Assembly: GCF_022919075.1 (NCBI RefSeq)
Contig: NZ_CP095078.1
Location: 2,480,001 to 2,544,000, forward strand
Length of the DNA stretch: 64,000 nucleotides
Source of the DNA: Nocardioides sp. W7
GTDB lineage: Bacteria; Actinomycetota; Actinomycetes; Propionibacteriales; Nocardioidaceae
Direction of reading: 5' to 3'
In this document: piece after piece, positions 57,357-64,000 of the stretch
Position numbering within the stretch: the stretch's first letter is position 1
Layout of the letters: each line of letters begins with the position of its first letter
Translations under genes and position numbers: made by a program
Notes under the pieces: generated by a model
Database searches by the model: none
What the model was told of the DNA's origin: nothing
The model's input: the letters and a program-made list of their open reading frames with translations, nothing else

Positions 57357-58165
57357 GCGCCGCCGCAACCTCGAGCCGCGTCGTCGTCGTCACCGGCGGC
57401 ACCCGGGGGATCGGCCTCGGCCTCGCGCGTGAGTTCCTCGCGCGCGACGCGCGCGTCGTCATCTGCGGCCGGACCACCGAGGCCGTCGACAAGGCGCTCG
57501 CCGAGCTCGGCGCCGGGGACCGGGCCACCGGCCTGGCCACCGACGTCACCGACCGCGCCTCCGTCCAGGCCCTGTGGGACCACGCGGTGGCCGCCTTCGG
57601 GCGGGTCGACGTGTGGATCAACAACGCCGGCATCTCGTGCGCCAACGCCCCGATCGTCGACACCGACCCCCAGGACGTCGCGAACGTCTTCGCGGTCAAC
57701 GTCGCCGGCGCGCTCAACGGCTCGTCGGTGGCCGCCCGCGGTCTGGCCGCCCAGGCCGGTGGCGGCTGGGTGTGGAACATGGAGGGCTTCGGCTCCGACG
57801 GCCGCACCCAGAAGGGGATCGGTGTGTACGGCGCGTCCAAGCGCGCGCTGCGCTACCTGACCGAGGTCCTGGTCAAGGAGCACCGGGACACCGACGTCAA
57901 GATCGGCTTCCTCTCCCCGGGCATCGTCGTCACGGACCTGCTGGTCGGCGACTACGACCACGACCCCGAGGGCTTCGCCAAGGCCAAGAAGATCTTCAAC
58001 ATCCTGGGTGACAAGGTCGAGACCGTCACCCCGTACCTGGCCGGCAAGGTGCTCGCGGCGCAGAAGTCCGGCGCCCGTGTCGAGTGGTTGACCAACGGCA
58101 AGGCCGCCCGACGGTTCATGACCGCCGGGTTCCGCAAGCGCGACCTCTTCGCCGAGGTGGCCTGA
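57353..58165 (+). CDS. SDR oxidoreductase of the chlorophyll-b-reductase (NYC1/NOL) type
   Basis: 270 residues. NAD(P) motif TGGTRGIG, WINNAG, catalytic Tyr159 and Lys163 in VYGASKRALRYLT. Beyond generic SDR features it shares with plant NYC1/NOL (from memory) NMEGFGSDGR for N-(I/M)-D-G-A-G-S-D-G, LSPGIVVTDLL for LSPGMVTTDLL, FNILGDKVETV for the F-N-I/V...E-x-V segment, and a VEWLTNGKAARRF tail for the ...FLTGIKA... tail. NYC1/NOL reduce the formyl group of chlorophyll b. A carbonyl reduction on a tetrapyrrole side chain is therefore the best guess. Confidence 0.75.
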   Translation: MSAAATSSRVVVVTGGTRGIGLGLAREFLARDARVVICGRTTEAVDKALAELGAGDRATGLATDVTDRASVQALWDHAVAAFGRVDVWINNAGISCANAPIVDTDPQDVANVFAVNVAGALNGSSVAARGLAAQAGGGWVWNMEGFGSDGRTQKGIGVYGASKRALRYLTEVLVKEHRDTDVKIGFLSPGIVVTDLLVGDYDHDPEGFAKAKKIFNILGDKVETVTPYLAGKVLAAQKSGARVEWLTNGKAARRFMTAGFRKRDLFAEVA

Positions 58166-58890
58166 TGATCGCCGCCAGCGCCATCGACGTGTGCACGGAG
58201 TACAACCTGCCGCTCGCGGTGGAGGACTTCGTGCCGGTGATCCTCGCCGGCGCCGCCTTCGTGATCCTGGCGGGCGCCGTGCGCGCGCGGATCCCGCGGG
58301 CGTACGGCATCGCCCTGGCCGGTGGTCTGCTGGTCACCCTGGGCGGCCTGGCGAAGGCGACCTGGAAGACGCTGGTCGCCAGCGGCTGCTGGGACTACCC
58401 GATCCTGGAGAACCTGCTGTTTCCGTGCATCGCCGGCGGCTTCGCGGCCGTGGCGTGGGCGGCGATGAGCATGGTCAAGGGGCGCGAGGTCAGCCCGTGG
58501 CCGTACGTCCTCTTCCCCGCCGCCGCCGGCATCGGCGCCGCGTGGATGAGCATCTCCTCGGGCAGCTACGAGAACTGGCCGCTGCTGATCGCGGCCGCCG
58601 TGGGTGCGTCGGTGCTGGGCATCACCCTCGCCGTCGCCGCCTTCAAGGCGGGCAAGACGTCGGTGGGCGTGCTCCTCGTGATCTACACGGTCGGCACCAA
58701 CTGCCTGCCGCCGCTGGCCGCCCAGCCCGACCAGTCCCTCGAGCTCCAGTGGGGCGAGCAGCTGACCAACTCGGCGGTGCAGCTGTGCTTCCTGCTCTCC
58801 GCCCTGTGGCTGCGCGAGCACTTCACCCGCCTCGGCCCGGCCAGCACGAGGACCGCCGCCGCTGACGACACGACAGGAGTGACCGCGTGA
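58165..58890 (+). CDS. Seven-helix membrane protein of unknown function
   Basis: 241 residues with about seven hydrophobic segments (about 23-42, 46-64, 80-100, 112-130, 136-158, 166-186, 205-222). Cys10, Cys75 and Cys87 lie near membrane borders. No transporter signature recognised. ATG shares one base with the SDR stop and its own stop overlaps the next GTG by 4 nt, so it belongs to the tetrapyrrole operon; uptake or an electron-transfer role are both open. Confidence 0.65.
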   Translation: MIAASAIDVCTEYNLPLAVEDFVPVILAGAAFVILAGAVRARIPRAYGIALAGGLLVTLGGLAKATWKTLVASGCWDYPILENLLFPCIAGGFAAVAWAAMSMVKGREVSPWPYVLFPAAAGIGAAWMSISSGSYENWPLLIAAAVGASVLGITLAVAAFKAGKTSVGVLLVIYTVGTNCLPPLAAQPDQSLELQWGEQLTNSAVQLCFLLSALWLREHFTRLGPASTRTAAADDTTGVTA

Positions 58891-59639
58891 GCGGGATCGA
58901 CCGGCTGGGCTACCGGCGCAAGTTCGGCGTCATCGCCCCCAGCACCAACACCATCGTCCAGCCCGAGTTCGACTCGATGCGGGTCCCGGGCGTCACGTCG
59001 CACTACGGCCGGATCCTGATCCGCGACGGTCGGATCGCCGACGACGAGGGCATGCAGAACCTCCTCGTGCAGATCCGCGCCGCGATGGCCGACTGCGTCG
59101 AGGGCATCATGACGATGCAGCCCGACTACCTGGTCATGGGGATGAGCGCCGAGACCTTCTGGGACGGCGTCGAGGGCAACCGCCAGTTCGTCCAGCAGAT
59201 CAAGGAGCTCTCCGGTGGGCTCGGCGTCGCGACCGGTGCGGAGGCCTGCGAGCGAGCGCTGAACCTGTACGGCGCCAAGAAGATCGCCGTCGTCACGCCG
59301 TACACCCCGATCGGCGACGCCAACGTGCGGAAGTTCTTCACCGAGATCGGCTTCGAGGTCGGGCAGATCAAGGGACTCAGCGTGAACAGCGCGGTCGAGA
59401 TCGCCCAGGTCAGCGAGCGGACGCTGCGCGAGTCGCTGATCGAGATCAATGACTCCGACATCGACGCGATCGTGCAGTGCGGCACCAACCTGTGCATGAC
59501 CGAGCTCGCCGACGAGGCCGAGCGCTGGCTCGACAAGCCGGTCATCGCGATCAACGCCGCGACCTGGTGGATGGCGCTGCGCGAGAACGGCATCGAGGAC
59601 CAGCTCCACGGCTTCGGCTCGCTGCTCCGCGAGCACTGA
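58887..59639 (+). CDS. Asp/Glu racemase-superfamily protein, maleate isomerase/arylmalonate decarboxylase-like
   Basis: 250 residues. Opens GVIAPSTNTIVQPEF, the maleate-isomerase-type substrate loop (family form P-S-x-N-T-x-x-E), and has the second-half cysteine in VQCGTNLCMTEL. The first-half cysteine position reads MGMSAETFW, so one of the two catalytic cysteines of racemases is missing, as in decarboxylase or isomerase variants. Maleate isomerase makes fumarate from maleate; with the maleamate-amidase-like gene at 39.4 kb this suggests processing of maleimide-derived acids. Last gene of the operon. Confidence 0.8.
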   Translation: MSGIDRLGYRRKFGVIAPSTNTIVQPEFDSMRVPGVTSHYGRILIRDGRIADDEGMQNLLVQIRAAMADCVEGIMTMQPDYLVMGMSAETFWDGVEGNRQFVQQIKELSGGLGVATGAEACERALNLYGAKKIAVVTPYTPIGDANVRKFFTEIGFEVGQIKGLSVNSAVEIAQVSERTLRESLIEINDSDIDAIVQCGTNLCMTELADEAERWLDKPVIAINAATWWMALRENGIEDQLHGFGSLLREH

Positions 59640-59659
59640 CGGCGATCTAGGCTGCTCAC

Positions 59660-59818
59660 GTGTACGTCGCACTGTGGCGCCTGCTGCCCGGGCCGACCTG
59701 GTTGAAGGTCGTCCAGACGGTGGCGCTCCTCGCCCTGGTCTGCTGGGTGCTGCTCGCATGGGCCTTCCCGGCCGTCGAGCCGCACCTGCCCTTCGACAAG
59801 ATCACGGTGGGGGAGTAG
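59660..59818 (+). CDS. Small membrane protein, 52 aa
   Basis: GTG-led frame MYVALWRLLPGPTWLKVVQT, one membrane helix (about 17-36), then AVEPHLPFDKITVGE. A conserved small protein of this kind (M-Y-x-A-L-W-R-x-L-P-G-P opening) is usual beside class E sortase genes in actinobacteria. TAGGCT (59648-59653) 6 nt before GTG marks a leaderless start. Its 3' end has been partly duplicated downstream (60019-60078). Function unknown. Confidence 0.8.
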   Translation: MYVALWRLLPGPTWLKVVQTVALLALVCWVLLAWAFPAVEPHLPFDKITVGE

Positions 59819-59826
59819 CCGCGGGC

Positions 59827-59886
59827 CGGTGGTCTCGATACGTCCGCTCGTTCCTCGCGGACTACTCGACCAGCGAGTGGGCGGGC
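59827..59886. repeat. 60-bp direct repeat, copy 1
   Basis: Identical over 60 nt to 60079-60138. Contains ggtctcgatacg ... ctactcgacca, the dispersed repeat found between genes in Nocardioides-like genomes. Lies just after the small membrane gene. Confidence 0.9.
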
Positions 59887-59910
59887 TCGACAGGTCCGGC
59901 GAGTGTGCTC

Positions 59911-59950
59911 GGTGGTCGAGTAGCGAGCGCCAGCGAGCGTATCGAGACCG
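59911..59950. repeat. Inverted, diverged copy of the dispersed repeat
   Basis: ggtggtcgagtag ... cgtatcgagacc is the reverse complement of the ends of the 60-bp repeat, with a different middle (gcgagcgccagcgagc). Copy 1 and this copy can form a long imperfect hairpin. Confidence 0.8.
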
Positions 59951-60018
59951 GCGGGGCTGTCGGACACGCTCGGGTCAGGGGCCGGTGCGAGTCAGGTCCT
60001 GATCGGCTCGCTCTCTCC

Positions 60019-60078
60019 CGCTGTCGAGCCGGACCCGGCCTTCGACTGATCACCGTGGGGAGTGGCCGCGAGACGGGT
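60019..60078 (+). pseudogene. Duplicated 3' fragment of the 52-aa gene
   Basis: Matches 59769-59826 (gtcgagccg...cttcgac...atcac.gtgggg.agt.gccgcg) with substitutions and 1-3 nt gaps, leaving no open frame. Directly followed by repeat copy 2, so gene end plus repeat were copied as one unit of about 115-120 nt. Confidence 0.7.
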
Positions 60079-60138
60079 CGGTGGTCTCGATACGTCCGCT
60101 CGTTCCTCGCGGACTACTCGACCAGCGAGTGGGCGGGC
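60079..60138. repeat. 60-bp direct repeat, copy 2
   Basis: Identical to 59827-59886, 252 nt downstream in the same orientation, ending 18 nt from the sortase stop. Confidence 0.9.
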
Positions 60139-60156
60139 CGGGCCGGTGCGAGGCGA

Positions 60157-60807
60157 TCAGCCGAGCTGGGCCGGTGGGCCGGCGTCGGCCGAGCGCCGCT
60201 CGACGAGCTGGGCGCCGACCACGAGGCGCTCCGTGGAGCTCCACCGCGGGTGGCAGGTCACCAGGGTCAGGGTGCGCTGGCTCGCCTTCTCGCCGGGGTG
60301 GCCGGCGACGGGCGCGAGCACCTCGGTGGCGCTCGGGCTGAGGATCCGCACCCAGGTCACGTCGTACACGAGCCAGCCGTCGACGGTCTCCACGACGATC
60401 GGGTCACCCTCCTGGAGCTTGTCCAGGTCGGCGAAGGGCTCGCCGTGCGTGGCCCGGTGACCGGCGACGGCGAAGTTGCCCACCTCGCCGGGAAGGGCGG
60501 TGTCGGGGAAGTGCCCCGGTCCGCGGGCGAGGTCCTCGTCGTCGACCCCCTCGACCACGACCCAGCTCCAGTCCCCGAGGGCCGGGATGTGCAGGACGCC
60601 GAAGCCCTCACCCGAGCCGGGGGCGGCCGGCTTCGCGGCGGATCCGCGGCCGGACTCCTGCTGGGCCTGGAAGTCCTCGCGCAGGTCGTCCTGCGCCGCG
60701 GCCGTCCGGTGGTTGGTCCACACCAGCAGGTAGAAGACGAAGACCGCGAGCACGATCCCGACCGTGATGGCGAGCTCGGCCACCGCTCGCGCCGTGAATC
60801 GCGTCAC
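60157..60807 (-). CDS. Class E sortase
   Basis: 216 residues. N-terminal membrane helix (about 12-33) followed by a Gln/Ala-rich linker, then the sortase barrel with FGVLHIPALG, the catalytic His in AVAGHRATHGEPF, Cys185 in LTLVTCHPRWSS and the Arg in STERLVV. Class E sortases attach LAXTG-tagged proteins to the actinobacterial wall. GTG at 60807 chosen for the TGGAG site 4 nt upstream; a GTG 21 nt upstream is the alternative. Divergent from the surface-protein gene, but no LAXTG motif was seen in that protein. Confidence 0.9.
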   Translation of the reverse strand: MTRFTARAVAELAITVGIVLAVFVFYLLVWTNHRTAAAQDDLREDFQAQQESGRGSAAKPAAPGSGEGFGVLHIPALGDWSWVVVEGVDDEDLARGPGHFPDTALPGEVGNFAVAGHRATHGEPFADLDKLQEGDPIVVETVDGWLVYDVTWVRILSPSATEVLAPVAGHPGEKASQRTLTLVTCHPRWSSTERLVVGAQLVERRSADAGPPAQLG

Positions 60808-60834
60808 CGAACTCCACACATTGACCACCCAATG

Positions 60835-60845
60835 AATATATCATC
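60835..60845 (-). promoter_or_regulatory. Island motif copy between sortase and surface-protein genes
   Basis: On the minus strand GATGATATATT, a member of the KATNRTATATH set; 40 nt before the surface-protein ATG. Confidence 0.45.
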
Positions 60846-60884
60846 GCAGAATCGCCATTTTCGGCGTCCGAGCGGAGGTAGTGG

Positions 60885-62978
60885 ATGAGGTCCGTCGTAC
60901 GCGCTCTCACGGCGCTGCTGGTCGCTGCCGCTGCCGCATCGTACGGCCTGGTCGTGGTCGACCCGGCTGCGGCGGCCGCGTCGCCGGCGGGCGGTTGCTG
61001 GGCCTATCGACCGGCCCTCGACCCGGCTCCGGCCAGCGACATCTCGACGGCGCTCGAGCCGTGGACGACCGTGGCCGACGGCGGGTTCCTCCTGGAGAGC
61101 GACGGCGCCACCGCTGTCGGCCGCACCCGCACCGCGACGGCGACCATCGCCAGCGGGCCGGTGATCTCCTCGACCGACGACGTCACGGGCACGGCCTCGT
61201 TCCTCTTCTCCCTGGACGGGCAGCCGCTGGCCGAGCCGGTCGAGGTCTCGTTCGACGTCGAGGCCGGCGACCCCGTCGAGGACCTGGTCGCGGAGGCCGC
61301 GATCCCGATCGCGGCCGCGGGCGCGCACACCGTGGGCCTCGAGGGTGTCTCCTTCGACGTCCCCGCCGAATCGCTCCGGGTCGCCTGCAACGGGCAGGAG
61401 ACCGGTACGCCGGGCGGCACCAACCCCGCGACCGTCCCGGAGCCCACCGACCTCACCACCGACTTCGCGGCCGTCGCTGCGAGCTCGGCCACGATCACCT
61501 CGGTCGCCGACCAGGCCGTCCTCGACACCGCCCGCCCGGGTGACGTCGTCACCGTCGCGCTCGCCGGGCTGGCCTCGTCCGCGCCCGCCTCGCTGCGACT
61601 GTGCGGCCCGAGCGCGACGGGCGCGACGGGCGCGACCTGCCTGACGGTCGGCGACGTCGTGACCGAGCCCGACGGCACGGCGACCGCGACCCTCACGGTG
61701 CCCGGCACCGCGCCCGTGGGTGCCGGCACCCTGCGCGCCGGCGACGGCGTCACCGAGGTCAGCACCCCGTTCGCGGTGCTCGGCGTACAGCTGGTCGCCG
61801 CCGCCGAGAAGCTCGGCGTCGACTCCACCACCGTCACCCTCACCGGCACCGGCTGGGACCCCACCCGCCCCGTCGCCATTCGCGGGTACGCCGGGACCAG
61901 CAGCTCCACGGCCGCCACCGCGGACCCGACGGTCACCGTCGCGGTGACCGCGGCCGGAGGCTTCACCGCAGACTTCGAGGTGGCCGACAAGGCGACCAAG
62001 TCGGTCATCGTCGACCAGGCTCGTACGAGCAGCCACATCGGCGCGGTCTACCTCATCTCCGGCGTCATCGGCGGGGCCGGCGCTCCGGTCGAGGAGCCGC
62101 CCGTCGACGAGGGCGAGGACCCCGACGCGAACGACCCGACCCCCGACGCGGGCGACGAGACCACGGACTCGGGCGGCACGAGCACCGATGCCGGCACCGG
62201 CACCGACACCGCGGTCGTCCCGCCGGTGGAGATCCCGCTCCCCGAGGACGTCCCCGTCGTCGTCCCCACCCCGGTGGCGCCCACCCCCGACGCGACCGAG
62301 GACCTCGCGGTCTCCGAGGTGCGTCTCGACGGTCAGGCGACGCTGTCGGAGCTCTTCGGCGGCTCGCCGCGCCGGGACCTGATCTTCCTGGTCGAGAATG
62401 TCGGCGCGCAGACCGTGACGGACCCGGTGGTCCGGGTGGCGGTGGGCCGCTCCGACGACGTCGAGCCGCAGCTGGTCGATGCCGAGGTGGGTGACCTCGA
62501 CCCGGGCGAGCAGAGCGTGGTGACCGTCCCGCTCGAGCTGCCGATGGCGGCCTTCGGCGGCTACCGGGTCGTCGGCCAGGTGGGCGACACCGACGACGGT
62601 GCGTTCGCGCTGAAGTGGTCGACGTACCCCTGGGGTCTCTTCGCCCTCAACGCGGTGGCGCTGGGGCTGCTCGGCTGGGGCGTGCAGCGCCGTCTGGGCC
62701 TGCGTCGCACGCCCGCCGCGGCGCTCGACGTGCCCGAGAACGGCGAGGCGGTCGTCGACCTGGCCGCCGCCGACGCCTGGTGGGCCTATCGCAACGGCAC
62801 CGGGCCGCGCCCGGTCCCGGACGCGACGGTCGCGGTGGCCTCCGCAGGGGTGGCGACCGAGGTGCTCTCCACGGAGCCGCCCGCCCCCGTCGACTCCGGG
62901 GACGCGGTCGTGGACCTCGACGCCGCGGAGTCGTGGTGGGAAAGATCCGGCGCCAAGAGCTCCCGGAACGCGTCTTGA
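60885..62978 (+). CDS. Large cell-surface protein with Ig-like domains and C-terminal membrane anchor
   Basis: 697 residues. Signal peptide 1-32, several beta-rich Ig-like modules (about 35-175, 185-300, 300-390), an acidic Asp/Thr/Pro linker (about 395-460), another CARDB-like module (about 470-575, VSEVRLDGQATLSELFGG), one membrane helix (about 582-604) and a cytoplasmic tail. The tail has a duplicated motif: AVVDLAAADAWW and AVVDLDAAESWW. No sortase signal. SD GGAGG. Position between the tetrapyrrole operon and an ABC binding lipoprotein, with the shared promoter motif, suggests a part in surface binding or uptake; sequence alone does not show it. Confidence 0.75.
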   Translation: MRSVVRALTALLVAAAAASYGLVVVDPAAAAASPAGGCWAYRPALDPAPASDISTALEPWTTVADGGFLLESDGATAVGRTRTATATIASGPVISSTDDVTGTASFLFSLDGQPLAEPVEVSFDVEAGDPVEDLVAEAAIPIAAAGAHTVGLEGVSFDVPAESLRVACNGQETGTPGGTNPATVPEPTDLTTDFAAVAASSATITSVADQAVLDTARPGDVVTVALAGLASSAPASLRLCGPSATGATGATCLTVGDVVTEPDGTATATLTVPGTAPVGAGTLRAGDGVTEVSTPFAVLGVQLVAAAEKLGVDSTTVTLTGTGWDPTRPVAIRGYAGTSSSTAATADPTVTVAVTAAGGFTADFEVADKATKSVIVDQARTSSHIGAVYLISGVIGGAGAPVEEPPVDEGEDPDANDPTPDAGDETTDSGGTSTDAGTGTDTAVVPPVEIPLPEDVPVVVPTPVAPTPDATEDLAVSEVRLDGQATLSELFGGSPRRDLIFLVENVGAQTVTDPVVRVAVGRSDDVEPQLVDAEVGDLDPGEQSVVTVPLELPMAAFGGYRVVGQVGDTDDGAFALKWSTYPWGLFALNAVALGLLGWGVQRRLGLRRTPAAALDVPENGEAVVDLAAADAWWAYRNGTGPRPVPDATVAVASAGVATEVLSTEPPAPVDSGDAVVDLDAAESWWERSGAKSSRNAS

Positions 62979-62989
62979 TATCGTATATT
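62979..62989 (+). promoter_or_regulatory. Island motif copy before the ABC binding-protein gene
   Basis: TATCGTATATT directly after the surface-protein stop; the surrounding GATATCGTATATTCT matches the site before the flavin-reductase operon at 14 of 15 positions. Confidence 0.5.
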
Positions 62990-63041
62990 CTTTCAGAAAT
63001 CTTCCCGAGCCAGTTCCCGACCGAGCGGAGTGACGTCACAG

Positions 63042-64000
63042 GTGCAGACCACGAGGAGATGGACCCGCGATCGTTCGGCGCTGCTGCGCGTCGGAGCGGT
63101 CGGGGCCGGCCTGGCCGTCGCGCTCGCCGGGTGCGGGACGCTGATGCCGGGTGGACACACCGGTGCCGACGGCCGCGTCGCCGTGGCGGCGGGTAACGGG
63201 CCGGGGGTGACCGAGGACTCGGTCAAGGTGGTGTTCATCGCCGTCGACCTCGACGCGGTCCAGAAGATGACCGGATTCGAGACCGCAGCTGTCGGCGACC
63301 AGAAGAAGCAGATCAAGGCGCTCGAGGACTGGGTCAACGACAACGGCGGCCTCGGCGGCAGAAGGATGGAGGCGGTCTTCCGAGTCTACGACGCGGAGAC
63401 CGACTCGCCCGCTGCCGAGGAGCAGTTGTGCAACAAGATCACCCAGGACGACAAGGCCTTCGCGGTGGTGACGACCGGCCAGTACCAGGTCAACGCCCGC
63501 CCCTGCTACGCGGCTCGCCAGACCGTGGTGATCGACGCGTCGCTGTTCGCGATGAGCCAGGACTACCTCGAGGAGGAGTCGCCCTACGTCTGGACCGCGA
63601 GCTTCCCGGAGTACGACTCGTTCATCCGCACCTACGTGCGAGTGCTGGCGGAGCAGGAATTCTTCGAGGGACAGGACACCGTCGGCGTCGTGGCGGCGGA
63701 CTCGCCGGTCAACCGCGAGAGCATCGAGAACGTCGCGGTCCCGCTGCTGCGCGACGCCGAGGTCGACCCGGAGGTCGCGTGGGTCGACACCACCGACACC
63801 GGCACGCTCTTCCAGGGCCTGGAGCAGGCGGCCGTGACCTTCCGCAGCAAGGGCATCGAGCGACTCATGTTCCTCGGCGGCTCGCGCATGGCGTCGGTCT
63901 TCGCCACCGTCGCGGGCTCGCAGGACGGGTTCTCCCCGCGCTACGCCATCTCCAGCTTCGACAACCCGTCGTTCTTCGTGAACAACCCCACGACCGCGCC
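63042..64000 (+). CDS. ABC transporter substrate-binding lipoprotein (type 1 periplasmic-binding fold), partial
   Basis: About 319 residues to the window end, 3' end missing. GTG start, signal peptide with lipobox LAGC (about residues 28-31). Mature part VTEDSVKVVFIAVDL, DWVNDNGGLGGRRMEAVF, a Cys in the first lobe (EEQLCNKI), and VGVVAADSPVNRESIENVAVPLL are typical of LivJ/HAAT-type binding proteins for branched-chain amino acids, amides or aromatic compounds. Permease and ATPase genes presumably follow outside the window. GTG at 63030 is an alternative start. The shared promoter motif 53 nt upstream links it to the catabolic island. Confidence 0.87.
   Translation, partial: MQTTRRWTRDRSALLRVGAVGAGLAVALAGCGTLMPGGHTGADGRVAVAAGNGPGVTEDSVKVVFIAVDLDAVQKMTGFETAAVGDQKKQIKALEDWVNDNGGLGGRRMEAVFRVYDAETDSPAAEEQLCNKITQDDKAFAVVTTGQYQVNARPCYAARQTVVIDASLFAMSQDYLEEESPYVWTASFPEYDSFIRTYVRVLAEQEFFEGQDTVGVVAADSPVNRESIENVAVPLLRDAEVDPEVAWVDTTDTGTLFQGLEQAAVTFRSKGIERLMFLGGSRMASVFATVAGSQDGFSPRYAISSFDNPSFFVNNPTTA

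Noticed and set aside
59819..60156. Long open frames in both strands over the intergenic repeats
   Set aside because: They run through repeat copies and an inverted copy, lack start signals and show no domain content.

Overview
The window is a 64 kb piece of a high-GC actinobacterial chromosome, most like Nocardioides or another Nocardioidaceae. The signs are strong G/C third positions, many GTG starts, 4-bp ATGA/GTGA gene overlaps, ilvB-ilvN-ilvC order behind a short leader peptide, gatC-gatA-gatB, a 13E12-type HNH protein, and a 'ctcgatacg...cgagtag' dispersed repeat. No tRNA, rRNA, CRISPR array, insertion sequence or phage gene was seen.

1-9.5 kb: end of the gatCAB operon, a strong hairpin terminator, then a cobalamin riboswitch driving a five-gene overlapping operon. 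It encodes a secreted alpha/alpha-toroid protein, a surface-anchored DUF4430-like protein, and an ECF transporter (T, fused double ATPase, S). The first two look like the two halves of the animal B12 carriers intrinsic factor/transcobalamin made as separate proteins, so the operon is read as a B12 capture and import system. 9.5-32 kb: mostly housekeeping and accessory single genes: sugar dehydrogenase lipoprotein, hydrolases, DMT exporter, GH65 phosphorylase with beta-phosphoglucomutase, ilvD, FUSC-like protein, kynureninase, LD-carboxypeptidase, a NarL-type two-component system, VOC proteins. 32-37 kb: ilvBNC with a 13-residue Leu-Leu-Val leader peptide and attenuator, then a secreted calcium-repeat protein.

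37.3-64 kb is the most interesting part: a catabolic island with its own GntR/FCD regulator, MFS transporter and the start of an ABC-uptake lipoprotein. The operon at 52.6-59.6 kb encodes homologues of enzymes known from plant chlorophyll breakdown: a red-chlorophyll-catabolite-reductase (RCCR) homologue and a second diverged copy, a Rieske oxygenase of the pheophorbide-oxygenase kind, a chlorophyll-b-reductase (NYC1/NOL)-like SDR, and an alpha/beta hydrolase that could act as a chlorophyllase. They lie with a beta-rich binding-type protein, a membrane protein and a maleate-isomerase-like enzyme. The neighbouring operon (44.7-52.4 kb) and divergent genes (37.3-43.9 kb) supply a flavin reductase and acyl-CoA-dehydrogenase-type flavoprotein, an FAD monooxygenase, two aldehyde dehydrogenases, a PEP-mutase/isocitrate-lyase-family lyase, a maleamate-amidase-like isochorismatase, a nitrilase-family amidase, a CoA-transferase and an HMG-CoA lyase. 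I infer a bacterial route for breaking down chlorophyll-derived or other linear tetrapyrroles through monopyrroles/maleimides to central metabolites. Six promoters across the island carry a common 11-bp AT-rich motif.

Across the whole window at least twelve starts sit 6-7 nt downstream of a TANNNT box, which indicates leaderless transcripts; this was used to choose start codons. Family assignments rest on reading motifs by eye; no database search was run.
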